Under the pieces are notes generated by a model. It was given only the letters and a program-made list of their open reading frames with translations. It was not told where the DNA came from and did not search any database. Shown here in pieces: positions 62,359 through 64,000 of a stretch of 64,000 nucleotides of DNA. The position numbers were made by a program, and so were the translations under genes. The first letter of the stretch is position 1. Each line of letters begins with the position of its first letter. The stretch covers positions 1-64,000 of the forward strand of contig JAFYYV010000053.1 in the NCBI GenBank assembly GCA_017557405.1, read 5' to 3'. The stretch comes from Prevotella sp. Lineage in GTDB: Bacteria > Bacteroidota > Bacteroidia > Bacteroidales > Bacteroidaceae.

Positions 62359-63090
62359 ATGAAAGGTGATTTTAGAAAAAAATATGATTTCTCCATTATA
62401 GTAACGGCAGAAGATTTAAAAGCTTTATCGGATACAATTACTAATGTTTTTAAATATGTTCGCTATGAAATAGAAACAAGTGATGGGGCCAAATACACAA
62501 CATACGAGTTGAAAGACATTTTGGAATATACAAATCCTGATACTCGAAAAGTCGAATTATTGCGAATACGCGGCAATTTAAATGAAGGCGAATCATTCTT
62601 TTCGCCTAATATTTGTATTTCATTATTTGATACATCTAAATATGATAAGTCTGTCATTTTTGATTTAAATGAAATGGAAGAAAAGGAGATTATCTATTAT
62701 ACAACGATAATTGACGAGTTCGCCCGAAGAATTAAAGCACCTTATTGGTGGATTTTCAAAGATAGGTTTTATTGGATTTGTGGTATTATTCTATATTTTA
62801 TATTCAGTTTCATCTACTTATCTAACACTGATATAACAAATACTATCAATAAAGTGTATAGCATTTTGCTTTTACAAGGTGTATCTGCTGCATGCATGGC
62901 ATTTTCTATGTTTGCCTTAAGCAAAGTGGTTTCATTCTTCTTTCCAGAAAGCTGTTTTGCTTTTGGCGAACAGGAAAAATATAAAATAAAGAAAGAAAAG
63001 AGAAGAAGTATAATATTTATCACATTACTTTTAGCTCTTTTTGTTGGGATTTTGTCAAATATCATTTCATATTATATTGTAAGTAAATAA
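62359..63090 (+). CDS. Unknown membrane protein between dinD and a type III methylase gene
   Basis: 243 aa. Soluble N-terminal half (residues 1-130, KKYDFSIIVTAEDLKALSDTITNVF...) and three transmembrane helices in the second half (FYWICGIILYFIFSFIYL, LLQGVSAACMAFSMFAL, IIFITLLLALFVGILSNIISYYI) separated by a basic loop (KYKIKKEKRRS). AT-rich, unlike its neighbours. No family is recognised. It may be an effector of the local defense genes; this is inference from place and topology. The start is ATG 62359; a TTG two codons earlier also fits. Confidence 0.65.
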   Translation: MKGDFRKKYDFSIIVTAEDLKALSDTITNVFKYVRYEIETSDGAKYTTYELKDILEYTNPDTRKVELLRIRGNLNEGESFFSPNICISLFDTSKYDKSVIFDLNEMEEKEIIYYTTIIDEFARRIKAPYWWIFKDRFYWICGIILYFIFSFIYLSNTDITNTINKVYSILLLQGVSAACMAFSMFALSKVVSFFFPESCFAFGEQEKYKIKKEKRRSIIFITLLLALFVGILSNIISYYIVSK

Positions 63091-63102
63091 GGTACAAACA
63101 TT

Positions 63103-64000
63103 ATGATTAAAGATATCATTGGGAATAATGCAGAAGTAAAGCCTAATTCCAAGAAGTTGGAGGCTTTGAGGGAGTACTTTGCTGGGTGTTTTACGGCTGA
63201 GGGCGCGTTTGATATTGAACGCTTCAAAGATATGATGAAAGATGAGGTGAATATCAGCAATGAGGGATATTCGCTCGACTTTCTCGGTAAGGATTATGCT
63301 AATCTGATAGCATCAATAGACACCACTACGGTCATTGAACCAGATTTGGAACATAATGCCAAACCAGAGAATAAGGATAGTGAGAATATCTACATTAGTG
63401 GCGACAACCTTGATGCGCTAAAGCATCTTCTGAAATCGTATGCTGGCGAAGTGAAGTGCATCTATATTGATCCCCCTTATAATACTGGTTCCGATGGGTT
63501 TGTGTATAACGATAACTTCCGCTTTACACCAGAGGAACTGGAGAAAAAACTGAGTATTGACGAGGAAGAGGCAAAACGTATTCTCGACTTGACCTCACGA
63601 GGCAGCAGTACTCATTCCGCATGGTTGATGTTCATGTCGCCAAGACTTCAGCTGGCTCGCGACATATTGTCGAAAGATGGTGTGATCTTTATATCCATTG
63701 ATGAAAATGAGCATGCAAATTTGAAGTTGCTATGTGATTATATCTTTGGTGAAGATAATTTTGCTGGAGAAATAATATGGAAGAACAGTAGCAAAAATGA
63801 TGAAGACTATATTTCAGTTCAACATGAATACATTCTTTCTTATGTAAAGAACAAAGAGTATAACAAAGGAGAATGGATTGAGCCCAAACAGGGAACTGAT
63901 GAAATCTTTGCTGCTTTCGAAAAATTCCATGCCCAACATGGTAATGACTGGAAGGCGATTCATCAGGAAGCATTGAATTGGTATAGGCAATTCAATGAGG
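63103..64000 (+). CDS. Type III restriction-modification DNA methyltransferase (Mod), partial
   Basis: The first 299 codons are visible; the gene runs past the window. N-terminal helical part, then ENIYISGDNLDALKHLLKSYAGEVKCIYIDPPYNTGSDGFVYNDNF with the N6-adenine methylase catalytic motif DPPY and the adjoining NTG, and motif I-like IFISIDENEHANLKLLCDYIFGEDNFAGEIIWKN: the beta-class order of type III Mod subunits. The Res nuclease gene is expected downstream beyond the edge. It starts 12 nt after the membrane protein. Confidence 0.9.
   Translation, partial: MIKDIIGNNAEVKPNSKKLEALREYFAGCFTAEGAFDIERFKDMMKDEVNISNEGYSLDFLGKDYANLIASIDTTTVIEPDLEHNAKPENKDSENIYISGDNLDALKHLLKSYAGEVKCIYIDPPYNTGSDGFVYNDNFRFTPEELEKKLSIDEEEAKRILDLTSRGSSTHSAWLMFMSPRLQLARDILSKDGVIFISIDENEHANLKLLCDYIFGEDNFAGEIIWKNSSKNDEDYISVQHEYILSYVKNKEYNKGEWIEPKQGTDEIFAAFEKFHAQHGNDWKAIHQEALNWYRQFNE

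Overview
The window is a Bacteroidales chromosome segment, most likely from Prevotella or a close relative. Transcription signals are of the Bacteroidetes type (TAnnTTTG -7 boxes, A-rich leaders, almost no Shine-Dalgarno sequences). The gene families also fit: CotH/lamin-tail secreted proteins with a Por-type C-terminal tail, DUF4105, DUF6621, DUF6078 and BT4734-like primase proteins. No 16S or other rRNA is present, so genus level is inference.

Core part (1-23,640): an NhaD sodium/proton antiporter; a large secreted CotH protein; a rhamnose operon (kinase, isomerase, transporter); a DUF4105 / secreted protein / small peptide operon; a coiled-coil secreted protein; rhamnulose-1-phosphate aldolase on the opposite strand; a DUF6621 protein and an MscS channel; a saccharopine/carboxynorspermidine dehydrogenase-like enzyme; a four-helix-bundle protein; recA; a lipoprotein; a YiiX-like cysteine hydrolase; and dnaK with a strong terminator.

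Mobilizable element (about 23,650-31,340): a zinc-ribbon/HTH protein, a tyrosine recombinase, an excisionase-like protein, a split BT4734/DUF3987 replication pair, two small accessory genes, a strongly structured 81-nt sequence that may be oriT, and a MobV relaxase. No type IV secretion genes are seen, so it would need a helper for transfer. attL and attR could not be identified.

Defense island (31,521-57,800, all on the minus strand): from the upstream end, XRE regulator, AlbA_2 ATP-binding protein and WYL regulator; a small 84-aa gene; an AAA(DUF3696) ATPase with an unknown partner; an HsdM-HsdS fusion with a broken catalytic motif; then one long run of nine genes: hsdM, hsdS, an OLD-like AAA-TOPRIM nuclease, hsdR, a DUF262/DUF1524 (GmrSD-like) nuclease, a DUF1848 protein, a 1716-aa methyltransferase-like/nuclease/RecQ fusion, a coiled-coil tail-anchored protein and a zinc-ribbon protein. 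Four transcription units in this island share one 19-nt sequence (AGAAAACCTGCATAGTAAG) that starts exactly 23 nt before each -7 box. The best inference is a common switch operated by the WYL protein, whose 3' end overlaps one copy. The DUF1848/RecQ-fusion/coiled-coil/zinc-ribbon block is the best candidate for an undescribed defense system.

Right part (57,800-64,000): a candidate small RNA; a VirE helicase/DUF6078 module that holds five 22-bp iterons and lies between two 84-bp inverted repeats; a DinD protein; an unknown membrane protein; and the start of a type III methyltransferase that runs off the window.
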